NCBI GenBank assembly: GCA_030065875.1
Contig: JASJCR010000070.1
Span: 1-45,223 of the forward strand
Length of the DNA: 45,223 nt
DNA from: Ardenticatenaceae bacterium
GTDB lineage: Bacteria > Chloroflexota > Anaerolineae > Promineifilales > Promineifilaceae
Reading direction: 5' to 3'
A program made the position numbers and the translations under genes. The notes under the pieces are model-generated. The model did not search any database, was not told the origin of the DNA, and saw nothing but the letters and a program-made list of their open reading frames with translations. Shown here piece after piece: positions 1 to 8,393 of the stretch. The number at the start of each line of letters is the position of its first letter. Positions within the stretch are counted from its first letter, which is position 1.

Positions 1-85
1 CAGGATGACACGAATTAAAAGGATTTTCTGGTTTAAGCTGGGAAATTCGTGTCATTCGTGAAATCTTGTTTTTAAATTTTGGTCT
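1..85. repeat. degenerate copy of a dispersed CACGAATT/ATTCGTG-type intergenic repeat
   Basis: The first 85 bases hold CACGAATTAAAAGGATTTTC near the left and AAATTCGTGTCATTCGTG near the right, which form an imperfect inverted repeat. The wording resembles the interior of the 136-bp element found at 21943, 35936 and 42627, where CACGAATTTTC-type blocks also occur, but no terminal inverted repeat can be seen here. No gene was found before the rpoC terminator. The copy may extend beyond the window edge. Confidence 0.4.
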
Positions 86-191
86 TTGACCCACTTAATG
101 TTCATATTTATTGAAAACCGATTGGTGAATGAACCACGTAGGCGTGATTGGGAAATCACGGCTGCATCGTTGTGCATACTCTCATAATGTG

Positions 192-233
192 AAAATAAAA
201 ACGTCTGCTCCAGCTCAAGCTGGAGCAGACGTT
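192..233 (-). terminator. rho-independent terminator of rpoC
   Basis: A perfect 16-bp inverted repeat (arms 200-215 and 218-233, outer end AACGTCTGC) is followed on the minus strand by a T-rich run, TTTTTATTTT. It lies 30 bp beyond the rpoC stop codon and is the expected end of that transcript. Confidence 0.9.
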
Positions 234-262
234 GTACTTCACTAAAATTGGAGAGCGTGCGG

Positions 263-3200
263 CTAGTCGCTGCCGCCGCTGGCCATTTCATCTTCCGGCA
301 TAACCACCTCTTGCTCCCGCTTCGCCTTGGCTTCGGCCGCTGCCTGAGCCAGCGCATCGAGAATCGCCGGATCGGTATTGTCATCAATTAAGACCTTGGT
401 CGGGTCGAGATTATCCAGATCGATTTCCTCGATCTCTTCTTCCTCTTCTTCGACCTCTTCGTAAATGTTGTAGCCGGTTCCGGCCGGAATCAGCTTACCG
501 ATGATGACGTTTTCTTTCAGACCAACGAGATCGTCTTCCTTGCCGGCGATGGCCGCCCCAGCCAAAACCTTGATGGTGTGCTGGAACGAACTGGCCGAGA
601 GGAAGCTGTCGGTTTCCAGGGACGCTTTACTGATCCCCAACAGGACGGTTTTTGCCGTTGCCGGCTGGCCGCCTTCTTCGACCACTTCGTCGTTGATCTC
701 ACCAAAAATACGAGAATCGATCAGTTGACCCGGCAGCAGTTCGGTGTCGCCAGGGGTCAAGACCTGCACCCGGCTAAGCATTTTGCGAATGATCAGCTCG
801 AAATGCTTGTCGTTAATCGTCTGTCCCTGCGGTTGGTACACGTTTTGAACCTCACGCAGCAGGTAGTTGGTGACCGCATCGCGACCCTGAATTTCCAGGA
901 TACTGTGCGGGTTTTTCGATCCTTCAGTTACCTGATCACCAGCGCTGACCGTATCGCCATCGCCCACAACCAGACGCATCCCGGCCGCAATCTCGTAATC
1001 GTGCTCTTCGCGGCTTTCCCAGGTGACCTTGATCGCCTCTTTTTCCAGGGCAACCCGGCCGGCATGACGGGCGGTAATCACCTCGTCTTCTGTCTCGGCC
1101 AGAATATCACCTACGTCAACCGTAGAGTCGTCTCCAACCTTGAGGGTCCATCCTTCAGGAAGTTCATACATGTCATCGACCAACTTGGAATTGGTAATGA
1201 ACACGTGTCGAACCCCATCAACAACGCGGACTTCAACGGTTCCATCAATTTCGGTGATGACCGCCTCACCCTTTGGCTTCTGGCGCGCTTCAAACAGCTC
1301 TTCAACGCGGGGCAAACCCTGCGTAATGTCACCAGATGCCTGGGCAGTACCACCGGTGTGGAACGTCCGCAGCGTTAGCTGAGTACCCGGCTCACCGATC
1401 GATTGGGCGGCGATAATACCGACGGCCGTTCCCAATTGAATCGGCCGGCCTACGGCCAGATCGAGCCCGTAACATTTGGCGCAAACACCCTGGTGCAGTT
1501 CACACGTCATCGTCGAGCGAACCGGAATGTTGTCCGCCCCGGCTTCATCGAGCAAAGTGGCCAACTCGTCGGTGATCATGTCGTCGTTTTCGATCAGTAT
1601 TTCACCGGTTTCCGGATGATAAATATCGTCCCGAACCACGCGGCCATACACGCGATCGGCCAGCGTTTGTTTACCAAAATTGTCAACCCGACGAATAACG
1701 ATCCCTCGTTCGGTACCGCAATCTTCATCGGAGATGATCAGGTCCTGAGCCACATCGACCAGGCGCCGGGTTAAATACCCGGCATCGGCCGTCCGCAGCG
1801 CCGTATCAGCCAACCCTTTACGGGAGCCGTGCGTGGAAATGAAGTACTCCAGCGCGGTTAATCCCTGACGGAAATTTGACGTAATCGGCACGGGGATAAT
1901 CTTACCCTGTGGATCAGCCATCAAACCGCGCATCCCGGCCAGCTGGGTAATGGGACCAAATCCACCCTTGGTTGACCCGGAAAGGGCCATCATGGCGATC
2001 GGACCCTGTTTGTCCATCACGTCACGAACCGCTTTTTCGACTTGGTCCTTGGCGTCATTCCACTGCTCGATGGTACGCTGATACTGCTCATCTTCCGTCA
2101 GGAGACCACGGCGGTACTGTCGGTCGATTTGCTCCACCCGATTCCGAGCGCTGTTCAAAATCTCAGCCCGCAGTTCAGGAACGGTTAAATCAAACAGCGC
2201 CATCGTGGTGCCGGAAACGGTTGCATATTTAAAGCCGATATCTTTAATGCGGTCGGCCGTCTTCACCGTGACCTTATCACCCAAGCGGCGATAGATCCGG
2301 TCGAGCAAGCTGTTGACCGGCCCTTTGGCCAGAGAATCATTGGTGAAGCGGAACTCACGAGGAAGCGCGCGGTTAAAAATGACCCGGCCGGGTGAGGTTT
2401 CAATGACCCGTCGTCTGGCCCGATTATCCGCATAGCGCTTGCCGTCTTCATCAAAGTAAGTTGAGGTTTGCAGCTTGATTTTGGCGTGAATGTCAACCAT
2501 ATTTAGCTGCAGCGCCATTTCGACTTCGTCGAGGCTGCCAAACATCCGTCCTTCGCCGCGACGGCCGTCAAACATTTGGGTAAGGTAATAAACACCCAAC
2601 ACCATGTCTTTGGATGGACCAACGATTGTGGCCCCATCAGACGGTTTGAGGAGATTATTCGTGGCCAGCATCAGTTCTTTGGCTTCTTTAACCGCCTTTT
2701 CTGAAAGCGGCACGTGGACGGCCATCTGGTCCCCGTCAAAGTCGGCGTTAAAGGCGGAACATACCAGCGGATGAAGCTGGATCGCTTTACCTTCCACCAA
2801 TTTGGGCATAAAGGCCTGGATTCCCAAACGGTGCAGCGTCGGCGCCCGGTTGAGCAAAATCGGCCGGCCCTGGATCACTTCTTCCAAGACCTCCCAAACT
2901 TCGGGTGGCTGGCGTTCAATGACCCGCTTGGCGCCTTTCACGTTGCTGGCGTACCCGTAATGAATCAATTTGCTAATGACAAACGGCCGGAACAGCTCGA
3001 GAGCCATCACCTTTGGCAAACCACATTCACCCATGCGCAGCTTGGGACCAACCACAATGACCGAACGGCCGGAGTAGTCGACGCGCTTACCGAGCAGGTT
3101 GCGACGGAAGCGTCCTTTCTTGCCCTTGAGCATGTCAGAAAGTGATTTTAATTCCCGACGGCCGCGGCGGCTGAGTGCCTTGCCCCGGTGACTGTTGTCA

Positions 3201-4615
3201 ATCAGGCTGTCAACCGCTTCCTGAAGCATACGCTTTTCGTTGCGGATGATGACGTCCGGTGCCCCAAGTTCAAGCAGCCGTTTGAGCCGGTTGTTGCGGT
3301 TGATTACCCGGCGGTAGAGGTCATTCAGGTCGGACGTAGCAAAACGTCCGCCGTCCAGCTGAACCATCGGCCGTAAATCGGGAGGAATAACCGGCAGGAC
3401 CGACAAAATCATCCACTCCGGACGGTTGCCCGACTTGCGCAATGATTCAACCACCATCAAGCGGCGAGTGGCCCGCTTGGCAGCCTGCTTGGACCGGCTG
3501 GTGCGTACTTCACGCCATAAATCGCGCGACAGGCTCTCAAGATCCATCGTTTTGAGGATATCAAAGAATGCCTCTGCACCCATGCCTGCTTTAAACACGT
3601 TGCCAAATTTGGATTTGTATTCGCGATATTCTGTCTCGTTGAGGAACTGCCCCTGGATCAAGCTGTCGAGCTGATCTTTGGTCAGCTGAGCCTGCTGGCG
3701 CAGCCGTTCGAGATCGCCACCCATCTGATCGCGATAGCGAAGAGCCACCCCGGTTCCTTCTTCGCGCAGCTGGCTGATTTCGCGTTCGAGATCCGCACCG
3801 TGGGCCTGTCTTTCAGCCTCGTTATCTTCCTGAATCTGATTGAGACGCTCCGTGGTGATGTCTTTAATCACGATGAGGTGTTCTTTGCCGATCGTGTCCC
3901 CTTCTTTGACGACGACCACTTCGTTCAGAACAATTTCCTCTTCCGCTTTTTCACCCTTGCCATTTTCGAGGCGGCGTTCAATCGCTTTGGCTTCCTGAAC
4001 CGCTTCATCGGTCGCCGCGGCCAAGCGCTCATCAAAGGTTTCTTTCAAGCTGGTCATTTCCGTTTCCAGCTCGGTTAGTTTTTGATTGAGCTCCTGGTTT
4101 TCCTGGTCGATCTTCAGCTGGGTTTCTTCATCAATCCGAGATTCAGCTTCTTCCAGCTCTTCCTGAAGCCGTGCCAGCGCCCGCTGGCGGGCATCATCAT
4201 CAACTGAAATGACCACGTACTGCGCAAAATACAGTACCCGATCGAGATTGCGGCGCGAAATATTGAGCAGCAATCCCAAATAGCTGGGGACGCGCCTGGT
4301 ATACCAAACGTGGGCGACCGGTGCCGCCAGCTCAATATGGCCTAAACGCTCACGGCGAACCGATGAGCGAGTCACTTCTACCCCACACTTATCACAAACA
4401 ATGCCCCGGTAGCGAATATTTTTATACTTTCCACAGTAGCATTGCCAATCGCGCGTTGGACCAAAGATCGCCTCACAAAAGAGACCGTCTTTTTCCGGGC
4501 GCAACCGACGGTAATTAATTGTTTCCGGTTTCGTCACTTCGCCATAAGACCAGGATCGGATATGATCCGGTGAGGCGAGGCTGATACGCAATGAACGAAA
4601 ATCGGTTTTTTCCAC
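263..4615 (-). CDS. rpoC: DNA-directed RNA polymerase subunit beta'
   Basis: This is the catalytic clamp subunit of RNA polymerase, 1,450 residues. The N-terminal zinc finger has Cys59, Cys61, Cys74 and Cys77. The Mg-binding loop NADFDGDQM lies at 623-631, and the trigger-loop/jaw regions and second zinc site (CEL..GVCAKCYG) follow. Between LYFAQYVV (about 130) and FGNVFKAGMGAEA (about 337) there are some 200 residues of mostly Glu/Gln/Arg-rich coiled coil around a short beta-rich stretch. Bacillus RpoC has only about 30 residues there. The tail is very acidic. The start is taken as GTG at 4615 because GGGAGGT sits 6 bases upstream; a TTG five codons earlier overlaps that ribosome site. No rpoB is adjacent: the upstream gene is an unrelated membrane protein, and rpoC has its own promoter. 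Confidence 0.98.
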   Translation of the reverse strand: MEKTDFRSLRISLASPDHIRSWSYGEVTKPETINYRRLRPEKDGLFCEAIFGPTRDWQCYCGKYKNIRYRGIVCDKCGVEVTRSSVRRERLGHIELAAPVAHVWYTRRVPSYLGLLLNISRRNLDRVLYFAQYVVISVDDDARQRALARLQEELEEAESRIDEETQLKIDQENQELNQKLTELETEMTSLKETFDERLAAATDEAVQEAKAIERRLENGKGEKAEEEIVLNEVVVVKEGDTIGKEHLIVIKDITTERLNQIQEDNEAERQAHGADLEREISQLREEGTGVALRYRDQMGGDLERLRQQAQLTKDQLDSLIQGQFLNETEYREYKSKFGNVFKAGMGAEAFFDILKTMDLESLSRDLWREVRTSRSKQAAKRATRRLMVVESLRKSGNRPEWMILSVLPVIPPDLRPMVQLDGGRFATSDLNDLYRRVINRNNRLKRLLELGAPDVIIRNEKRMLQEAVDSLIDNSHRGKALSRRGRRELKSLSDMLKGKKGRFRRNLLGKRVDYSGRSVIVVGPKLRMGECGLPKVMALELFRPFVISKLIHYGYASNVKGAKRVIERQPPEVWEVLEEVIQGRPILLNRAPTLHRLGIQAFMPKLVEGKAIQLHPLVCSAFNADFDGDQMAVHVPLSEKAVKEAKELMLATNNLLKPSDGATIVGPSKDMVLGVYYLTQMFDGRRGEGRMFGSLDEVEMALQLNMVDIHAKIKLQTSTYFDEDGKRYADNRARRRVIETSPGRVIFNRALPREFRFTNDSLAKGPVNSLLDRIYRRLGDKVTVKTADRIKDIGFKYATVSGTTMALFDLTVPELRAEILNSARNRVEQIDRQYRRGLLTEDEQYQRTIEQWNDAKDQVEKAVRDVMDKQGPIAMMALSGSTKGGFGPITQLAGMRGLMADPQGKIIPVPITSNFRQGLTALEYFISTHGSRKGLADTALRTADAGYLTRRLVDVAQDLIISDEDCGTERGIVIRRVDNFGKQTLADRVYGRVVRDDIYHPETGEILIENDDMITDELATLLDEAGADNIPVRSTMTCELHQGVCAKCYGLDLAVGRPIQLGTAVGIIAAQSIGEPGTQLTLRTFHTGGTAQASGDITQGLPRVEELFEARQKPKGEAVITEIDGTVEVRVVDGVRHVFITNSKLVDDMYELPEGWTLKVGDDSTVDVGDILAETEDEVITARHAGRVALEKEAIKVTWESREEHDYEIAAGMRLVVGDGDTVSAGDQVTEGSKNPHSILEIQGRDAVTNYLLREVQNVYQPQGQTINDKHFELIIRKMLSRVQVLTPGDTELLPGQLIDSRIFGEINDEVVEEGGQPATAKTVLLGISKASLETDSFLSASSFQHTIKVLAGAAIAGKEDDLVGLKENVIIGKLIPAGTGYNIYEEVEEEEEEIEEIDLDNLDPTKVLIDDNTDPAILDALAQAAAEAKAKREQEVVMPEDEMASGGSD

Positions 4616-4829
4616 GGGGGGACCTCCCAAAGAAATTATTCAGCTCCAAAACCTACAAAGCATATTTTGATGATCAACAGCACTTTTCCCCATTCTGATT
4701 TTTCCACGGCGACAAAAATGGCCCACTCTGCAAAAGAACGGCCGATGTCTCTCTGCCCTGTGTTTAATTATGATTGATCAGAATGTGGGTCTCCTAAACC
4801 TATTGCGTGCTTTTCCTCTAATAACGCGC

Positions 4830-4858
4830 AAAAAGAGCGTTAGGTATCCTACGCTCTT
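4830..4858 (-). terminator. terminator-like hairpin inside the rpoC leader (possible attenuator)
   Basis: An 11-bp stem with a single bulged base and a three-base loop (arms 4833-4844 and 4848-4858, outer end AAGAGCG) is followed on the minus strand by CTTTTTGCG. It lies downstream of the predicted rpoC promoter and about 215 bases before the rpoC start codon. It would therefore act inside the leader rather than only ending the gene at 5002. Confidence 0.55.
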
Positions 4859-4918
4859 GGTTTGTATAATATCTCTTTTCTATTTTTACTAATTATGCTG
4901 TCACCGCCAACGATATTC

Positions 4919-4946
4919 ATTATACGTTTGGGGTTTTTCATGTCAA
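4919..4946 (-). promoter_or_regulatory. consensus sigma70-type promoter for rpoC
   Basis: On the minus strand a perfect TTGACA (4941-4946) and a perfect TATAAT (4919-4924) are separated by 16 bp. Transcription should start near 4912, giving a leader of about 300 nt before the rpoC GTG. The 386 bp between rpoC and the next gene hold this promoter and the leader hairpin; nothing else was recognised there. Confidence 0.8.
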
Positions 4947-5001
4947 ACATTGTAATATAACGTTAACGGCCAAAAAAAGCAACCCCTAATTTAAGGATCG
5001 G

Positions 5002-6927
5002 TTAAGGGTAGAGCTTGATCGGGGCCAGAGGGTCTTGCTCGGCCGGCCGGCCGAGAACCGGGCTGCGCTGCAGGTCAGGCCAGGAATACATACCAACCTC
5101 AAAATGAATGTCTGCTGGTGAATCAGGTGGAACGTCAAAATCCGCCCAGGTGATCAGGCGATCACCAACCTGCCAGGCATCAGAAGAGACCGTTGCATCT
5201 TTTATTTGAGACGGCTGCTCTTGATCATCGATATAGAGATGGTTAAACTGCTGGATTTGCCCGCCTGGAGAAGGGGACAAAATTTGCCACATGGTCAATA
5301 ATCGCCAGCGGTCATCAGCCAGCGGCTGCAGCTGCCATCCGCTTAATTGAGCTCCATTTTCCAGGCGACTGGGCTGGTTGACGGGAGTTAAATCGGGCAC
5401 TGCAGCTGCTGATTCAATGGTGTAGGCCATATAAGGGGGTTCATTTTGTCGACGAGGCAGCGTTGAAACCGCCGCTAGATCTGGCGGCAGAGCCAGTTCT
5501 TCAAGAATCGACCAGGCCGAAATTGTATCAAACGTCACCAGCAGATGCCCTCCGTCTTTAGGGACCACAACGGCGGATCGCCCGTCAACCAGCCGGTGAG
5601 GATAATCCCACAGCAGCACGTTAAACACCGCAGCATCGCCATCAAAGGCGATTTGATCTCCCCAGGCGTGGACGACAATCGGCCGGCCGTCCTGCAACGA
5701 ACGAACCGCCTCCAGCGGATATTTTAGAGGGGTGCCTACTCCCCCAGCCACCAATTCCCGCTCAACAAGGGACAAGCTGTTCCCCACCAGCATCCCCGCG
5801 ACCAGTGAAATCACGCCGGTCACGCTCACCACGGCGATTTGCCATGAGCGGCCGCGGAAAAATAGCACGACGGCCGCCGCCAACAGCAGCACGGCCGGCA
5901 CAGAAGGCAGCTGATAGTGAATCTCAACCGGGGTTTTCGATGAAAGAAAAAAAAGAGGGGAGCAAATGAGCCATACCGGTAAAAGATTGGTCAACACGTG
6001 GCCGGGGGTTGGTGGGTCAAACCAGGTAGTTCTAACCGCGCTAAAAATCATCACTGCACCAGAAACGACGCCAAACGCTAGAATTATCGTCGTGACCACC
6101 TGCAGCGGTTCCCAAATCGAAGGCCAAATCCAATTTTCATTGAGCCACAGACGCTCCCATCGCCAGCTAATTCCCAGGTGCCACAGATGACGAAAGACCA
6201 CCCAATTGATCGTAGACTCCCCACCCAGGATGCGGCTTAAATCAGCCTGCGCCCCCTCACCAAAGCGGGTGATGGTATAAACGGTTGGTCCGGCCGCCGC
6301 GATAGCCAGAACCCCGCCGCCAACAATGGGTGCCCAGCGGGACCACAGGCGATAGCGGATTCCCATCCATAGGGAGGCGATCGCCAGCGTGATGCCCGCG
6401 ATATGAATTTGAACGATAAACCCGGCTAGAAACGCATGAAGAATGAGGGCGATGTTGCTCACCCGTCGATTGGGATGGGTGATCCCAATGACGATCGTCA
6501 AGGCCCAAAAGACGGCAAACGGGGCTAAAAAGTTTTGGCTCCAGATATTTCGAGAGTAAGTGACGATCGTGGGTGAAAAGGCAAAAAGCGCCGCGGCGGT
6601 TAAACCGGCCGCCCGCCCCCACGCCTGTCGCCCCAGCCACCACATTCCCAAAATGCCAAACCAGCTTACCAACCCCACCAGCCCAGTGGCCAACAGTGGA
6701 CTGGTCGATAACCAATACGGTAAGGCAAACAGCCAAACGGCCGCCGGGAAATTCGGGACGCCGGTTGATGACTGCATTCCCAGCGGCGCAAATTGACCTT
6801 CCTGAGCCATTTGCAGCGCCAGCTGGCTTACCCGGGCTTCATCAAAGCTAAAGGAGTTGACTCCCACCCACCCAAATCGCAAAATCCCACCGGCGATCAA
6901 AACGATCGCCAGCAGGATCCATTCCAT
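5002..6927 (-). CDS. polytopic membrane glycosyltransferase, GT-C/PMT (ArnT-like) type
   Basis: The 641-residue protein has about ten hydrophobic helices in its first 420 residues and a soluble C-terminal part of about 200. After the first helix comes a loop with SFDEARVSQLA (Asp29-Glu30). An acidic pair at this place is typical of PMT_2/ArnT-type enzymes that transfer sugars from polyprenyl-phosphate donors on the outer face of the membrane. Donor and acceptor cannot be read from the sequence. The start is taken as ATG 6927, which follows the upstream stop codon by 7 bases with AGG about 10 bases before it. A GTG at 6975 would add 16 residues and overlap the upstream gene. The two genes are probably translationally coupled. 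The family is fairly sure, the specificity unknown. Confidence 0.8.
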   Translation of the reverse strand: MEWILLAIVLIAGGILRFGWVGVNSFSFDEARVSQLALQMAQEGQFAPLGMQSSTGVPNFPAAVWLFALPYWLSTSPLLATGLVGLVSWFGILGMWWLGRQAWGRAAGLTAAALFAFSPTIVTYSRNIWSQNFLAPFAVFWALTIVIGITHPNRRVSNIALILHAFLAGFIVQIHIAGITLAIASLWMGIRYRLWSRWAPIVGGGVLAIAAAGPTVYTITRFGEGAQADLSRILGGESTINWVVFRHLWHLGISWRWERLWLNENWIWPSIWEPLQVVTTIILAFGVVSGAVMIFSAVRTTWFDPPTPGHVLTNLLPVWLICSPLFFLSSKTPVEIHYQLPSVPAVLLLAAAVVLFFRGRSWQIAVVSVTGVISLVAGMLVGNSLSLVERELVAGGVGTPLKYPLEAVRSLQDGRPIVVHAWGDQIAFDGDAAVFNVLLWDYPHRLVDGRSAVVVPKDGGHLLVTFDTISAWSILEELALPPDLAAVSTLPRRQNEPPYMAYTIESAAAVPDLTPVNQPSRLENGAQLSGWQLQPLADDRWRLLTMWQILSPSPGGQIQQFNHLYIDDQEQPSQIKDATVSSDAWQVGDRLITWADFDVPPDSPADIHFEVGMYSWPDLQRSPVLGRPAEQDPLAPIKLYP

Positions 6928-6934
6928 CTGTTTA

Positions 6935-8254
6935 TTACCTGTCGCCGTTGGCGCGAGCATTGATCGTCTGGTCACAAAAATCGCACACGTAACTGGTCAC
7001 CCCACGTGGCTGGGGAGGCACGGCCGCGTAGCAGTAAGGGCACTGTTCCGGCAGGGAAGCGGTTACTTCGGCCGCTTCCTCCATTTCTTCGACAAACTCC
7101 TCTGATCGGTCCCGGTCAATATCCCCATTTTGAACCCGCTTGATCATGGCCGCCCAATCAGATGACTCTTCGCCGCGGATATGGAACCGGCCGCGCGAAA
7201 CAGACGCCCGGGCAGAAAAGATTAGTTCGAGAATGTCATCCTTTCGCAAATTTAACAGGCCGCGTTTCTCCTCATCGTGCTTGATCTCTTCAATCTCCCG
7301 CACCGGGACATCCAGAAGCAGCTCCTGTTTAACCTCCGAGTCGGTGGTGATAAAGAGGAATTTTTTCGTCACCACCTCTTCTTTTTGCTCGAACAAAAGA
7401 CGCTGATCGGTCAAATACAAAATGCCGTCTGGTCCTTCATCTGCCCCATCTTCTTCCCATTCAGCCTCAACTGCCAGCAGTGGGCCTTCCGCTTCCAGCA
7501 GATTAATTTCTGGGGACTGCTCAATTTGCTCAATCATCCATTCGATATCGTGAACTTCTCTTTGAATGTCGCTAAGTGAGCTTTGCACGCCCTGGAATAG
7601 AGATTGAATATTTGATCGTGCGGAGGAAATGGAGGACTCGATCGTACTCAGTGAAGATTCCGCCTGGGAAACCGCCCGTTCGCTTGGCGCTGAAAGACCG
7701 TTGACGGAGCGCTCGATCGCCTGCATTTGCCGATCGAGACGGGCCACATCCTGACGCAGCTGGCGCTCGATGCTCGGCCGGATCGTTGTGTCCCACTCCT
7801 GATCCAAAGCTTCAATTTGGTCTTCAAAATTTCCGGAATGCACATATCCTCGAACGCGCAAATCGTCGAGTTTGGCCGGCAGTGAGGTAAACATCTCCTC
7901 GATATTGCCCAGCTGGCTGTAAATATCCTGCAGATCAGCTTCCCGATCGATGCGTACCACATTACTTTGTAGCGCATTCATACGAGATACAAGCGCTTCA
8001 TTTATAGATGGACGGCCGACCCCCGGGGCCGGCACCACAACCGGTGCGGAACGGCTTCGCCTCGGTGAGCGAGGCAGCGGCCGGGTCGCCCGGCTGGTTG
8101 CGCGACGGGCCTGGTTGTTGCGCTGGTTCCGCCGCTGAATCACCCGCGACGACTTTGGCCGGCTGGCCGGTTTGCGTACTGTTCTCCCTTTTCTGGAGCC
8201 ACGACCCAGCCCACGACTTGAGCGGCCGCTGCTTCGTTTTGAACCTTTTGCCAT
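6935..8254 (-). CDS. coiled-coil protein with PH/GRAM-like domain and zinc ribbon
   Basis: I do not recognise this 439-residue protein as a named family. Residues 1-75 are very basic and rich in Ser, Arg and Pro. About 85-235 is coiled coil with many Ile, Ser and Gln. About 255-380 resembles a bacterial PH/GRAM-like fold (ILYLTDQRLLFEQKE, then IEEIKHDE and RFHIRGEESSDW), folds often used for membrane or lipid contact. The C-terminal end has a zinc ribbon with Cys-x2-Cys, 15 residues, Cys-x2-Cys. There is no signal peptide or membrane helix, so it is likely cytosolic. The ATG at 8254 has GGGAGG 8 bases before it. The gene ends 7 bases before the glycosyltransferase start, so a joint role in envelope sugar work is possible but only an inference. 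Confidence 0.75.
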   Translation of the reverse strand: MAKGSKRSSGRSSRGLGRGSRKGRTVRKPASRPKSSRVIQRRNQRNNQARRATSRATRPLPRSPRRSRSAPVVVPAPGVGRPSINEALVSRMNALQSNVVRIDREADLQDIYSQLGNIEEMFTSLPAKLDDLRVRGYVHSGNFEDQIEALDQEWDTTIRPSIERQLRQDVARLDRQMQAIERSVNGLSAPSERAVSQAESSLSTIESSISSARSNIQSLFQGVQSSLSDIQREVHDIEWMIEQIEQSPEINLLEAEGPLLAVEAEWEEDGADEGPDGILYLTDQRLLFEQKEEVVTKKFLFITTDSEVKQELLLDVPVREIEEIKHDEEKRGLLNLRKDDILELIFSARASVSRGRFHIRGEESSDWAAMIKRVQNGDIDRDRSEEFVEEMEEAAEVTASLPEQCPYCYAAVPPQPRGVTSYVCDFCDQTINARANGDR

Positions 8255-8351
8255 TTGAAAAACCTCCCGAAAAAATAGGTAAAAGTGCTAAGTCCTGAGT
8301 TAGTTAAAAGAAAAGAGAAGAGAGAAAAGAAAACAACCGTTATGACCAACT

Positions 8352-8393
8352 TCTGTCGTCTGAAGTCTGTCGTCTGTTGTCTCTAATCTTTCG
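8352..8393. repeat. heptanucleotide array A
   Basis: Seven-base units in strict phase start at 8352: TCTGTCG, then TCTGAAG, TCTGTCG, TCTGTTG and two decayed units. Each keeps the core TCTG or TCT and varies in the last bases. The array runs over the prfB stop codon (8383-8385). On the minus strand its units read CAGACNN, the same family as array E at 34436. Confidence 0.7.

Noticed and set aside
578..1378. 266-codon open frame on the plus strand
   Set aside because: It lies antisense to conserved RpoC sequence, has no ribosome site and matches no protein style; it is a by-product of RpoC codon use.
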